64,000 nt of DNA from DASRIA01 sp963768885 (GCA_963768885.1 CAVYJN010000006.1:62001-126000); one strand, 5' to 3'; counted from the stretch's first letter, positions 8,378 to 17,387 are shown. The notes: generated by a model not told the origin, from the letters alone. Numbers and translations are program-made.

Positions 8378-10048
8378 TCAGGCCGGTACGGGGCGGTGGC
8401 GGTCGATGATCGCACCGGTGTCGACGCTCGCCGGCAGGGTGCCGAAGGCGTGACCCCACTCGCCGTCGAGGCGAGAGGCGCAGAATGCGTCCGCGACCGC
8501 GGGATCGCCGTGGCGCACGAGCAAAGCGGCTTGGAGCGTGAGCGCCATGCGCTCCACGATCCGGCGCGCGCGGGTCTCCGCGTCCTCGAAGTCGGATAGG
8601 TCGCTCTTCAGCTTGCCGAGCGCGGCGGCGACACGCGCGTCCGCGTTGCCCGCCTCGTCGATCTCCTCGAAGAACACGTCGAGCGACTCGGGGCTCTTCA
8701 CGAGCGCGCGCAGCACGTCCAGGCAGATCACGTTGCCCGAGCCCTCCCAGATCGAGTTGAGCGGGGATTCGCGGTAGAGCCTGGGCATGCCCGACTCCTC
8801 GACGAAGCCGTTGCCGCCGAAGCACTCGAGGGACTCGTGCGCATGGGCGGGACCGCGCTTGCAGATCCAGTACTTGGACACCGCGGTCGCGAGGCGCTTG
8901 AACAGGGTCTCGCGGGCGTCGTCGGCCTGGTCGTAGGCGCGTGCGAGGCGCATCGCCGTGACGGTGGCGGCCTCGGACTCGACACAGAGGTCGGCGAGCA
9001 CGTTGCGCATCAAAGGCTGGTCGATCAGCGTCCGGCCGAACGCGGCGCGGTACGAGGTCTGGTGGATCGCCCGCGCCACCCCGTGGCGCATGCCCGTCGC
9101 CGTGCCGAGCACGCAGTCGAGCCGGGTGTGGTTGACCATCTCGATGATCGTCGGCACGCCTCGGCCCTCCTCGCCCAGCATGCGCGCCCACGTCCCGTCG
9201 AACTCGACCTCGCTGGAGGCGTTGGAGCGGTTCCCGAGCTTGTCCTTCAGGCGCTGGAGGTGGAACGGGTTGCGGGTGCCGTCGGGCAGGACGCGCGGCA
9301 CCACGAAGCAGGAGAGGCCGCCGTCGGCCTGGGCCAGCACGAGGAACACGTCGCACATCGGCGCCGAGCAGAACCACTTGTGCCCGGTGAGCTCGTATTC
9401 GGCGCCCGCGCCGCCGCCGTTGAGGGCACGAGCGACGGTCGTGTTGGCACGCACGTCCGAGCCGCCCTGCTTCTCGGTCATCGCCATCCCGCACAGCGCG
9501 CCCGCCTTGTCGGCCGCGTGCACGAGACGCGGGTCGTAGGAGTTGGAGGTGATACGCGGCTCCCACTCCTGCGCGAGCTCCGGCGTCGCGCGCAGCGCGG
9601 GGACGCCCGAGTACGTCATCGAGATCGGGCACAGGTGACCGCCCTCGGCCTGTCCCATCACCATGAACGCCGCCGCGCGCGCAACGTGCGCCCCGGGCTG
9701 GGGGTCGGTCCACGGCAGCGAGTGCAGGCCATGGGACACGGCGGCCTCCATCAGCCGGTGGTAGGACGGGTGGTACTCGACCTCGTCGATGCGGTGCCCG
9801 TAGCGGTCGTGCGTGCGCAGGACCGGCGGGTTCTCGTTTGCCTGCCGGCCCCACTCGACGGCCTCGCCGCCCGCGATCTCGCCCACTGCGCGCAGGCGGT
9901 CGGAGGCCCATCCGCCACCTTCGCGCTCGAGCGCCTCGACCAGCGGGCGATCCGCCTCGAAGACGTTGTACGGCTCGAGCGGCGGGACCTGGTTGGTCAC
10001 CTCGTGCGTGGGCCCGGAGCGGGCTCGCTGCGGCTCTGCGACGGCCAT
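8378..10048 (-). CDS. AidB-like acyl-CoA dehydrogenase
   Basis: 556 aa, close to E. coli AidB (541). The N-terminal segment (VPPLEPYNVFEAD, WGRQANENPPVLRTHDRYGHRIDEV) is characteristic of the AidB branch rather than short acyl-CoA dehydrogenases. The FAD-binding MTEKQGGSDVRANTT motif and the HKWFCSAPMCD stretch are intact, as is the C-terminal ECFGGNGFVEESGMPRLYRE region. AidB is a flavoprotein induced in the alkylation response that binds DNA; its enzymatic substrate is unsettled. The ATG at 10048 was chosen because upstream in-frame sequence has no homology. Divergent from icd. Confidence 0.88.
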   Translation of the reverse strand: MAVAEPQRARSGPTHEVTNQVPPLEPYNVFEADRPLVEALEREGGGWASDRLRAVGEIAGGEAVEWGRQANENPPVLRTHDRYGHRIDEVEYHPSYHRLMEAAVSHGLHSLPWTDPQPGAHVARAAAFMVMGQAEGGHLCPISMTYSGVPALRATPELAQEWEPRITSNSYDPRLVHAADKAGALCGMAMTEKQGGSDVRANTTVARALNGGGAGAEYELTGHKWFCSAPMCDVFLVLAQADGGLSCFVVPRVLPDGTRNPFHLQRLKDKLGNRSNASSEVEFDGTWARMLGEEGRGVPTIIEMVNHTRLDCVLGTATGMRHGVARAIHQTSYRAAFGRTLIDQPLMRNVLADLCVESEAATVTAMRLARAYDQADDARETLFKRLATAVSKYWICKRGPAHAHESLECFGGNGFVEESGMPRLYRESPLNSIWEGSGNVICLDVLRALVKSPESLDVFFEEIDEAGNADARVAAALGKLKSDLSDFEDAETRARRIVERMALTLQAALLVRHGDPAVADAFCASRLDGEWGHAFGTLPASVDTGAIIDRHRPVPA

Positions 10049-10129
10049 CCGCACCCACTTTACCCGCACCCGCCCTCGACCTCTATGTTTCGGGGCGGGC
10101 ATCGACCGCCACGAGAGAGAGGACAGGAC

Positions 10130-11230
10130 TTGAGCTACACCGTGACGTTCATCCGCGGAGACGGGACGGGACCCGAGCTGGCCGAGGCAACCGCGCGCGT
10201 GCTCGACGCCACCGGTGTCGGCTTCGAGTGGGACTGGCAGGACGCGGGCGTCGACGTCTTCGAGCAGGAGGGCACGCCGATGCCCGACCGCGTGCTCGAG
10301 TCGATCCGCCGCAACAAGCTGGCGATGAAGGCGCCGATCACGACCCCCGTCGGCTCCGGCTTCCGGTCGGTGAACGTGGCGCTGCGCAAGGACCTCGACC
10401 TCTACGCCTGCCTGCGCCCGTGCAAGGCCTACGAGGGCGTGCGCACGCGGTTTCCCGAGACCGACATCGTGATCGTGCGCGAGAACCACGAGGACCTCTA
10501 CGCCGGCATCGAGTTCGAGATGGGCACGCCCGAGGCCGCGCGCCTGCGCGACGTGGTGAAGGAGCTGTCCGGCAAGGAGATCCGCGAGGACGCCGGCATC
10601 TCGATCAAGCCGATCTCGGTCTACGGGACCACGAGGATCGTGCGCTCGGCGTTCGAGTACGCGCGCGAGAACGGGCGCCGCAAGGTGACCGCCGCGCACA
10701 AGGCGAACATCATGAAGTTCTCCGACGGCCTGTTCCTGCGCACGGCGCAGGAGGTGGCGAAGGAGTACGACGACATCGAGTTCGAGGACCGCATCATCGA
10801 CAACCTCTGCAACCAGCTCGTGTCACGTCCCGAGGAGTACGACGTGGTCGTGCTGCCCAACCTCTACGGCGACATCGTGTCGGACCTCGGCGCCGGGATG
10901 ATCGGCGGGCTCGGCATGGCGCCGGGCGGGAACATCGGCGACGAGTACGCGGTGTTCGAGGCCACGCACGGCTCCGCGCCGAAGTACAAGGGCATGAACA
11001 AGGTGAACCCGATGGCGCTGATGCTGAGCGGCGTGATGATGCTCCGCCACCTGCGTGAGCACGATGCCGCGAATCGGATGGAGTCGGCGATCGCGGAGGT
11101 GATCAAGGAGGGCAAGTCCGTCACCTACGACATGAAGCCCTCACGCGACGACCCGACGGCCGTCGGCACCTCGGACGTGGCCGACGCGATCATCGAAAAG
11201 ATGGAGGCGGGCGTAGCCCGACTCTCCTGA
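10130..11230 (+). CDS. icd: NAD-dependent isocitrate dehydrogenase (isocitrate/isopropylmalate dehydrogenase family)
   Basis: 366 aa. Starts at a TTG (10130) preceded by a GAGAGAGGA ribosome-binding site; the open frame runs far upstream but that part belongs to the antisense of the acyl-CoA dehydrogenase. GDGTGPEL marks the nucleotide-binding start. The S/N substrate motif GSGFRSVNVALRK with LYACLRP favours isocitrate over isopropylmalate. The metal-binding YGDIVSDLGAGMIGG and EATHGSAPKY are intact. It converts isocitrate to 2-oxoglutarate, and mdh and sdh lie nearby. 3-isopropylmalate dehydrogenase is the main alternative, considered less likely from the substrate loop. Confidence 0.88.
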   Translation: MSYTVTFIRGDGTGPELAEATARVLDATGVGFEWDWQDAGVDVFEQEGTPMPDRVLESIRRNKLAMKAPITTPVGSGFRSVNVALRKDLDLYACLRPCKAYEGVRTRFPETDIVIVRENHEDLYAGIEFEMGTPEAARLRDVVKELSGKEIREDAGISIKPISVYGTTRIVRSAFEYARENGRRKVTAAHKANIMKFSDGLFLRTAQEVAKEYDDIEFEDRIIDNLCNQLVSRPEEYDVVVLPNLYGDIVSDLGAGMIGGLGMAPGGNIGDEYAVFEATHGSAPKYKGMNKVNPMALMLSGVMMLRHLREHDAANRMESAIAEVIKEGKSVTYDMKPSRDDPTAVGTSDVADAIIEKMEAGVARLS

Positions 11231-11238
11231 CTTTAGGT

Positions 11239-11253
11239 GGCGGCGAAGCCGCC
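11239..11253 (+). terminator. Stem-loop after icd
   Basis: A six-base-pair GC stem (GGCGGC/GCCGCC) with a GAA loop sits 9 bases after the icd stop and is followed by an AT-rich TCGATATTTA stretch. This fits a weak intrinsic terminator between icd and the convergent HTH gene. Confidence 0.5.
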
Positions 11254-11309
11254 TCGATATTTACGATGGAGGCGGGCGTGGCCGCCTGACGCCTTCGCGG
11301 TGAGGCGCG

Positions 11310-11765
11310 TTACCGGACGTGGAAGCCGCCGTTGCGGCGCTTCACCAGGCGCTGCTTCTGCAGTTCCTGCGTGACCCTGTACAGGTAGTTCTGCCGGATG
11401 CCCATGCGGTCGGCGATGTCCGACACGCTGATGCCCGGGTTCTGCTTGATCAGGTCGAGGGCCTGGTCGCGACGGGTTCCCGTGCGCCGGCGGCGCGTGG
11501 TCTTCTTGCCCGCCGTCTTGCGTCCGGTCGCCTTGCGGCCGCTTCCCGGCGGACGGCCGGGCCCGCGGCGTCCCGGCGGGCGGCCGGGGCCGCGACGTGC
11601 GGGCGGGCGGCCCGGACCGCGGCCGGTTCCGCTCGGCTTCACGCCGGCGAGCGCGTCACGCGCTTCGAGCAACGTCAAGTACTCTTCGTGCGCCGGCTGC
11701 AACTCCTTCAACCGCGCCTCTATCTGCTGGCGCTGCTTGGTCAGAAAGTCGGTACGGGGCGGCAT
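11310..11765 (-). CDS. AT-hook protein with C-terminal winged-helix-like HTH
   Basis: 151 aa in three parts. Residues 1-45 form a charged, probably coiled-coil helix (KQRQQIEARLKELQPAHEEY). The basic linker at about 48-97 carries three AT-hook cores, each PGRPP flanked by Arg, plus a Lys/Arg-rich tail. Residues 98-151 are an HTH domain (QALDLIKQNPGISVSDIADRMGI). The combination of an oligomerising helix, minor-groove hooks and HTH suggests a nucleoid-associated or xenogeneic-silencer-like DNA-binding protein, but this is inference. It is convergent with icd and divergent from mdh. Confidence 0.8.
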   Translation of the reverse strand: MPPRTDFLTKQRQQIEARLKELQPAHEEYLTLLEARDALAGVKPSGTGRGPGRPPARRGPGRPPGRRGPGRPPGSGRKATGRKTAGKKTTRRRRTGTRRDQALDLIKQNPGISVSDIADRMGIRQNYLYRVTQELQKQRLVKRRNGGFHVR

Positions 11766-11850
11766 GCTGTCACCTCAGTTACTGTCGTTTACCCCCTGCA
11801 GTTCCTTCAACACAACACTCTGTCAGATCCATTTAACGCTTGTCACCGCT

Positions 11851-11860
11851 AAAGGGAGGA
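11851..11860 (+). promoter_or_regulatory. Strong ribosome-binding site of mdh
   Basis: The purine run AAAGGGAGGA ends nine bases before the ATG at 11870 and decides that start over an in-frame upstream ATG at 11840. Confidence 0.7.
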
Positions 11861-11869
11861 CCGAACACG

Positions 11870-12805
11870 ATGAGACGCAAGATCACAGTGGTAGGAGCCG
11901 GCAACGTCGGTGCCACCACGGCACAGCGGCTGGCTGAGCGTGACTACGCGGACGTGGTGCTCGTCGACATCGTGGAGGGCATGCCGCAGGGCAAGGCGCT
12001 CGACCTCAACCAGGCCGGCCCGGTGGTGGGTTTCGAGCCGAACGTCGTCGGCGCCAACGGTTACGAGGAGACGTCCGGCTCCGACATCGTCGTGATCACC
12101 TCGGGCCTGCCGCGCAAGCCCGGCATGAGCCGTGACGACCTGCTCGCCGCGAACCGCGAGATCGTCGAGGGAGTGACACGCGAGGTATCCGAGCGCTCCC
12201 CCGATTGCATCCTCATCTGCGTCACCAATCCGCTCGATGCGATGTGTCACGTCGCACTCGACACGTCGAGCTTCCCGCGGCAGCGCGTCGTCGGGATGGC
12301 GGGCATCCTCGACTCCGCGCGCTTTCGCACGTTTCTCGCATGGGAGCTCGGAGTGTCGGCACGCGACGTCACCGGCTTCGTGCTCGGCGGTCACGGTGAC
12401 ACGATGGTCCCGATCACCAGTTACACCAACGTCGCGGGCGTCCCCGTCTCGCAGCGGATCGACGCGGCGCGGCTCGAGGAGATCGTGCAGCGGACCCGCG
12501 ACGGCGGCGCGGAGGTCGTGAAGCTGCTCAAGTCGGGATCCGCCTACTACGCGCCGTCGGCGGCGGTCGTCGAGATGGTCGACTCGATCCTCCACGACCA
12601 GAAGCGCGTGCTTCCGTGCGCGGCGCTGTGCCAGGGCGAGTACGGCATCGACGGGCTGTTCGTCGGGGTGCCGGTGAAGCTCGGCAAGGACGGCGTCGAG
12701 GAGATCCTCGAGATCGACCTCTCCGACGAAGAGAAGGCGGACCTGCACCGCTCCGCGGACGCCGTGCGCGAGCTGGTCGACGCGATGGCGGCGCTCGAGC
12801 GTTGA
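11870..12805 (+). CDS. mdh: Malate dehydrogenase (LDH-like type)
   Basis: 311 aa, the normal length for the LDH-like MDH group. GAGNVGATTA is the NAD-binding glycine motif, followed by the acidic residue at the end of beta-2 (VDIVEG) that prefers NAD over NADP. The specificity loop GLPRKPGMSRDDLL contains the Arg residues typical for malate, and the catalytic His lies in GGHGDTMVP. It oxidises malate to oxaloacetate in the TCA cycle. With sdh and icd, it gives three TCA functions within 10 kb. Confidence 0.95.
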   Translation: MRRKITVVGAGNVGATTAQRLAERDYADVVLVDIVEGMPQGKALDLNQAGPVVGFEPNVVGANGYEETSGSDIVVITSGLPRKPGMSRDDLLAANREIVEGVTREVSERSPDCILICVTNPLDAMCHVALDTSSFPRQRVVGMAGILDSARFRTFLAWELGVSARDVTGFVLGGHGDTMVPITSYTNVAGVPVSQRIDAARLEEIVQRTRDGGAEVVKLLKSGSAYYAPSAAVVEMVDSILHDQKRVLPCAALCQGEYGIDGLFVGVPVKLGKDGVEEILEIDLSDEEKADLHRSADAVRELVDAMAALER

Positions 12806-12809
12806 GCGC

Positions 12810-13172
12810 ATGAGGCCGGAGCGGCTGCCCGCGGCGCTGCTGCGCCTCGAGGGCGCCGCGCTGTTCGCGGCGGCGCTCGCGCTGTACGTGGACCAGGGCT
12901 TCAGCGCGCTCGCGTTCGCCGCGCTGATCCTCGCACCGGACGTCTCCCTGCTCGGCTACCTCGCCGGCGCGCGGATCGGAGCGCTCACATACGACGTCGC
13001 CCACTTCGAGGCGCTGCCGATCGCGCTGGGCACGATCGGGGTGGTGGGCGGGTCCGACGTGGCGGTCCAGGTCGCGCTGATCTGGCTCGCGCACGTCGGC
13101 TTCGACCGGCTGCTCGGATACGGGCTGAAGTACCCCAGCGCGTTCGCCGACACGCACCTGCAGCGGGTGTAG
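12810..13172 (+). CDS. DUF4260 family membrane protein
   Basis: 120 aa, mostly hydrophobic, with about three to four membrane segments. The family marks are visible: PDVSLLGYLAG, a YDVAHFEALP segment with conserved Tyr/His, and the C-terminal GYGLKYPSAFADTHLQRV. The function of DUF4260 is unknown. It starts 4 bases after mdh and ends one base into the following dehydrogenase gene, so the three are probably one transcript. Confidence 0.85.
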   Translation: MRPERLPAALLRLEGAALFAAALALYVDQGFSALAFAALILAPDVSLLGYLAGARIGALTYDVAHFEALPIALGTIGVVGGSDVAVQVALIWLAHVGFDRLLGYGLKYPSAFADTHLQRV

Positions 13173-14146
13173 TGGGCGAGCGGACGCGGGACGCCCGGGC
13201 GCGCGTGGTGATCGCGCGCTACATCCCGGAGGCCGGGCGGTCGCTGCTGGCCGAGCGCTTCGAGGTGGACGAGGGCGAAGCGCGGTCCGACCGGGGCGAC
13301 CTGCTGAGGCGGGTCGCCGGTGCGCGCGCGATCGTCGCCGACCCCACGGTCCCGGTCGACGACGAGGTGCTCGACGCGGCCGGCGACGCGCTCGCGGTCG
13401 TCGCCAACTTCGCCGTCGGCTACGACAACGTCGACCTCGAGGCTTGCCGGGCCCGCGGCGTCGTGGTCACGAACACGCCCGACGTGCTCACCAACGCCAC
13501 GGCGGAGCTGGCCCTGGCGCTGATGCTCGCCGCGGGGCGGCGCCTCGGGGAGGGCGAGCGCATGGTGCGCGCCGGGGAATGGACGGGATGGGAGCCCGGA
13601 CAGGAGCTCGGTCGCGAGCTGTCCGGCAGCGCGGTCGGGATCGTGGGGCTCGGCCGGATCGGGTCGCGCGTGGCCGAGCTGTTGCGCCCGTTCGGCGTCA
13701 CCCTCCTGTACGCGGCCCGCAGCCCCAAGCCCGACCAGGAGGCACGGCTCGGAGCGGTGCGCCTGCCGCTCGACGACCTGCTCTCGCAGGCGGACTTCGT
13801 GACCCTGCACGCTCCGCTCAGCGCGGAGACCCGCAACCTGATCGACGACGCGGCGCTCCGCCTGATGAAGCCCGGCGCGGTCCTGGTCAACACCGCACGC
13901 GGCGGCCTCGTCGACAGCGCGGCGCTGGCGCGGGCGTTGCGCGGGGGCCGGCTGTTCGCCGCGGGGCTGGACGTGTACGAGCACGAGCCGGTCGTGCCCC
14001 CGGAGCTGCTGGAGCTGGAGAACGTCGTGCTCGCGCCCCACATCGGCTCGGCGACCACGAAGGCGCGGGACGGGATGGCACGCCTCGCAGCCGAGAACGT
14101 GATCGCCGTGCTCGAGGGGCGCGATCCCCTCACGCCGGTCTACTAG
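13172..14146 (+). CDS. D-2-hydroxyacid dehydrogenase (glyoxylate/hydroxypyruvate reductase type)
   Basis: 324 aa. GTG start overlaps the last base of the DUF4260 stop. The Rossmann motif GIVGLGRIGSRVAE is in the middle. Catalytic residues of the family are present: Arg in NTARGGLVD, Glu in DVYEHEP, and His in APHIGSATT. The N-terminal NFAVGYDNVDLEA and NTPDVLTNATAE segments match the glyoxylate reductase / glycerate dehydrogenase group. It probably reduces glyoxylate or hydroxypyruvate with NAD(P)H. The precise substrate cannot be read from the sequence. Confidence 0.9.
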   Translation: MGERTRDARARVVIARYIPEAGRSLLAERFEVDEGEARSDRGDLLRRVAGARAIVADPTVPVDDEVLDAAGDALAVVANFAVGYDNVDLEACRARGVVVTNTPDVLTNATAELALALMLAAGRRLGEGERMVRAGEWTGWEPGQELGRELSGSAVGIVGLGRIGSRVAELLRPFGVTLLYAARSPKPDQEARLGAVRLPLDDLLSQADFVTLHAPLSAETRNLIDDAALRLMKPGAVLVNTARGGLVDSAALARALRGGRLFAAGLDVYEHEPVVPPELLELENVVLAPHIGSATTKARDGMARLAAENVIAVLEGRDPLTPVY

Positions 14147-15591
14147 TCCCCGTTGAGCAGTCGGCGCTCGGCGGTCGCCGCGCCGTCCGCCGCGATCCGT
14201 ACGAGGTCGGCGGCAAGCGGGTCGAACGCCGGTCGCGACTGGTAGGTCAGGATCGCCAGGCCGTAAGGCTGGTTTTCGTGGAAGTTCCCCGCTCCGCCGC
14301 CCCCGACGGTCCCTCCGTTCAGCAGGACGAGGTCGCCGGTCTCCGACAGCTCCTGCTCGTGGGTGTGGCCGGTCAGAACCAGCAGCGGCGTCGCGGGCGG
14401 GCGCGCCCGCAGCTCCTCGAGCGCGATCGCGGCAAGCGTGGGCGAGTGGACCATGACGGCGTCGATCCGCCCGAGCAACGGCTCGAGCCAGCGCCAGAAG
14501 GCGCGCTGCTGGGACTCCGTCACGTCCGGGTCGCGCGGGCTGCGGTAGCCGTCCGCGCGCCGGCGCTCGAACGGGTCGCCGTAACCGGCGACGCGCAGGC
14601 CGCCGACGTGCACGACGAGGTCTCCGTGGCGGCCGCCGGGGAGCAGGCGCCCCCGCTCGGTGAGCACGATCGCGCCCCGCCGCGCGAGCTGCCGGGCAAG
14701 CGTGTCCGAGTCGTGGTTGCCCGTCACGAACACGAAGGGGCGCCCGACGCGCGCAACCTGCGCGGTGAGGGCGGCCTCGAGCGGTATGCCGCTGGTCGTC
14801 AGGTCCCCGGCGAAGAACAGCGGCTGCTTGCCCGCGGCACGTTCGAGCGCCGGCAACGCAAGCAGGTTGTTGTGGAGGTCGGATGCGAGCGTGAGGCGCG
14901 GCAGCGGGTGCGCGCCGAGCCGCTCGCGCGGGATCGAGATCAGCCGCGCCAGGTTGAGCAGCTGATCGTCGAGGTCCTGCCGGATTGCCTGCGCGGACTC
15001 GGTCGCGTCCTGCGCGACCTTCAGAGCGACGGGGATCTCGGACCCGTTCGCGTAGTAGTCGGGGTTCTCGACCGGCTCGCGCGGGGGCAGCAGCAGGGCG
15101 ACCGCCGCGGCCGCGACGAGCGCGGTCGCGGCCGCGCACGCCAGCGCGGTGCGCAGCCTGTGCCGGCCGGTGCCGCGCAGGGCGAATGCGACCAGCGCCC
15201 CGACCGCGAGCGCGGCGCCCGCGACGAGGAGCACGAGCCGGCGGATGTAGGCCTCGATCGCGTCGCGCGCCTCCATGCGCAAGCGACCCACGTCGACCCG
15301 CCCGCTCGCCACACGCTCGATCGCCCGGCTGTCGACCGTCCGCGCCTCGATCTTCAGCCGCGCCGGCAGCTTCACCGCGTGGAAGCGCGCGCCCCAGTCG
15401 ACCAGCGGGACGTAGATGTCGAGCGCGCCCGCGTGCCCCGGGTCGACGGACAGGCGTACCGTGCCGGTCGAGAGGTCGCGGTCCGACTGGTAGATGCTGA
15501 GGCCCGCGAGCGCGCCCGCAACCGCCGCGAACACGACGACGATCAGCGGCCACGCGCGGCCCGTGTGGCGGAGCGGTGCGGGAAGACGCAT
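14143..15591 (-). CDS. Membrane-anchored metallophosphoesterase
   Basis: 482 aa. One N-terminal transmembrane helix, an extracytoplasmic beta region, then two more hydrophobic helices (about 115-170) lead to a calcineurin-like phosphoesterase domain. The metal-binding blocks are SDLHNN, AGDLTTSG, GNHDS, VMVHSP and GHTHEQ, in the expected order. The substrate is not evident; the architecture suggests a surface hydrolase or signalling phosphodiesterase. It converges with the preceding gene and overlaps it by four bases. Confidence 0.85.
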   Translation of the reverse strand: MRLPAPLRHTGRAWPLIVVVFAAVAGALAGLSIYQSDRDLSTGTVRLSVDPGHAGALDIYVPLVDWGARFHAVKLPARLKIEARTVDSRAIERVASGRVDVGRLRMEARDAIEAYIRRLVLLVAGAALAVGALVAFALRGTGRHRLRTALACAAATALVAAAAVALLLPPREPVENPDYYANGSEIPVALKVAQDATESAQAIRQDLDDQLLNLARLISIPRERLGAHPLPRLTLASDLHNNLLALPALERAAGKQPLFFAGDLTTSGIPLEAALTAQVARVGRPFVFVTGNHDSDTLARQLARRGAIVLTERGRLLPGGRHGDLVVHVGGLRVAGYGDPFERRRADGYRSPRDPDVTESQQRAFWRWLEPLLGRIDAVMVHSPTLAAIALEELRARPPATPLLVLTGHTHEQELSETGDLVLLNGGTVGGGGAGNFHENQPYGLAILTYQSRPAFDPLAADLVRIAADGAATAERRLLNGD

Positions 15592-15858
15592 CGTGGACCG
15601 TTTACCCGCCCGCGCGGACGGCTGGGCCGCCCGGGCAAACCGACGCCGGCTCAGGCGGCCGAGACACGGTCTCGTCGCTCGAGGGGCGCGCGCAGATCAC
15701 CCCCGTCTGACGCAAAGCGCGGGATCGACCTGCGGGGGCGCGGCACGAAATCCCGGGCATTTGCGTGAAGCGGACATATGTTCGCCTGGACAACCGCGCG
15801 CCTGGTGGGCAACCATGGCGCCCGGTCGGCACAGCGGCAACCGAGGGGAGACCAACAG

Positions 15859-16163
15859 GTGGCACACGCAGCGGTGAAGACGCAGGTCCCGGACGTCGGC
15901 GCGGGCGCCGTCAATGCAGCAACGGCAGCAGCAACGGCAGCAGCACGGCAGCGGCGCCGGCAAATGCCCGCAGCGCCCGCAAGCCGCGCTGCGAGGACTG
16001 CTTCTTCCACCAGAACATGCTCTGCGCGCTCGAGGACAAGCGGCCCTGCCCGACCTTCCGCCCGGCCCATCCCGACGGGCTGCGCCCGCCGCGCCAGCTC
16101 TCGTTCGTGTTCCGCCAGGGGCGGCGCGCCGACGCGTTCTCGTTCGAGACGCCGGGCGCCTAG
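15859..16163 (+). CDS. Small Cys-cluster protein, probably with a one-base deletion
   Basis: The conserved part lies in the frame ending at 16163: a C-x2-C pair (CEDCFFHQNMLCAL), two further cysteines, then CPTFRPAHPDGLRPPRQLSFVF, resembling a small metal-binding module. The most natural start is GTG 15859, eight bases after a GAGGGGAG site, but this is in the +1 frame. The intervening GCAGCAACG repeat array lacks one A at about 15945 compared with its neighbouring repeats; restoring it joins both frames into about 101 aa. The alternative is an uninterrupted 132-aa ORF from an ATG at 15765. Function unknown. Confidence 0.6.
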
Positions 16164-17387
16164 TCACAAGGTCCCCGGCGGGCCCCAGTCGGGGCTCGGG
16201 TCGCGCGGCACCCGGCGGGCGATCCAACGGCTTCCGACGGTGTCGGTCAGCCCATGGGCGAGGATCGACGCCAGGATCACGAAGGACGCGGCCTCGAAGA
16301 CGAGCTCGTTGTGCGGGACCGCGGAATGCAGCACGAGCAGCGCGAACAGCATCGAGGCCACTCCCTTGGGGCCGAACCACGCGATGAAGAGCCTCATCGG
16401 CTGCGGGAGCCGGGTGCCGGCGAGCGATACCAGCACCGCCGCCGGACGCGCGACGAGCAGGGCGAACGCGATCAGCGCGGCCAGCTCGAGCCATCCGCGT
16501 CCCCACGCCGTGTCGACGATCAGGGCGCCGAACAGGAAGAACGTCACGAGCTGGAACACGGCGCTGACGCTCTCGTTGAAGTGGCTGAAGACCTCGGGCA
16601 GGTCGTGCTCGACAGCGGCCAGCGCGAGGCCGGCGACGAACGCTGCGATCAGGCCGTTGCCGATCGTCGCGTCCGCGAGCCCATAGGAGAGCAGCGCGAG
16701 CCCGAGCGCGTACACGCCCTCGTAGTTGCGCGCGATCGCACCCTCGGGCAGCCGCCGCAGGATGCGGCCCGCGGCCACGGCGACGGCGACCCCGATCGCC
16801 GCGCCCGCCGCGACCTCCCCGAGCAGCTCGAGCCCGGCGTCGGCCGCGTTGCCGCCCGGCGCCGCGAGCACGAGGAAGAAGAGGACGAGCGGCAGCGCGA
16901 GCCCGTCGTTCAGCCCCGACTCCAGGTTCAGCGTGTGGCGCACCAGCGCCGGCACGCGCTTGGTCGTGACGACGGTGGACGTCACGACCGGGTCCGTCGG
17001 CGAGAGCACCGCGCCGAGCAGGAAGCACTCCGCCCAGTCGAGCTGGGGGAACAGGAGCTTGGCGCACACCGCCAGCAGCCCCATCGTGAGCGGCATCGCG
17101 AGGATCAGGGCGCGGGCGGCCGGCCCCCAGTGGCGGCCGAGCAGCTCGCGCTCGACCAGCAGCCCGTCGGCGAACAGCGTCAGCAGCAGCGCCAGCTCGA
17201 TCGCATGCTCGACCAGGTCCGACCCCGGGTTGACCGACACGATGTCGAGGCCGGCAAGGGCGATGCCCGCCGCCACCGCGAGCACCGACACGTTCAGCAC
17301 GCTGGCCCGCAGCCAGCCCGAGAGCGCCGCGGCCATCGCGAGCATGCCTCCGAGCATCAGCAGCGCCTCCGAGAACCCGAAGCTCAT
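16164..17387 (-). CDS. CPA1-family Na+/H+ antiporter
   Basis: 407 aa with about 12 hydrophobic segments. The monovalent-cation antiporter core is visible: the LSPTDPVVTST and NLESGLNDG motifs hold the conserved Asp and Glu-Ser-Gly-Leu-Asn-Asp residues of NhaP-like CPA1 proteins, and a WFGPKGVASML segment is typical of TM11. It exchanges protons for Na+ or K+ across the cytoplasmic membrane. There is no C-terminal TrkA domain, unlike NhaP2. The stop abuts that of the convergent Cys protein. Confidence 0.9.
   Translation of the reverse strand: MSFGFSEALLMLGGMLAMAAALSGWLRASVLNVSVLAVAAGIALAGLDIVSVNPGSDLVEHAIELALLLTLFADGLLVERELLGRHWGPAARALILAMPLTMGLLAVCAKLLFPQLDWAECFLLGAVLSPTDPVVTSTVVTTKRVPALVRHTLNLESGLNDGLALPLVLFFLVLAAPGGNAADAGLELLGEVAAGAAIGVAVAVAAGRILRRLPEGAIARNYEGVYALGLALLSYGLADATIGNGLIAAFVAGLALAAVEHDLPEVFSHFNESVSAVFQLVTFFLFGALIVDTAWGRGWLELAALIAFALLVARPAAVLVSLAGTRLPQPMRLFIAWFGPKGVASMLFALLVLHSAVPHNELVFEAASFVILASILAHGLTDTVGSRWIARRVPRDPSPDWGPPGTL

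Noticed and set aside
8837..10129. N-terminal extension of icd (about 430 codons)
   Set aside because: The extra part is antisense to the acyl-CoA dehydrogenase and lacks any family sequence; TTG 10130 with a good ribosome-binding site gives a normal-length protein.
10049..10699. N-terminal extension of the AidB-like protein
   Set aside because: It is antisense to icd and not conserved; AidB proteins start near the chosen ATG.
15910..15956. GCAGCAACG repeat array as a CRISPR or VNTR
   Set aside because: Units are 9-12 bp without unique spacers and encode an Ala/Thr-rich linker; there are no cas genes.
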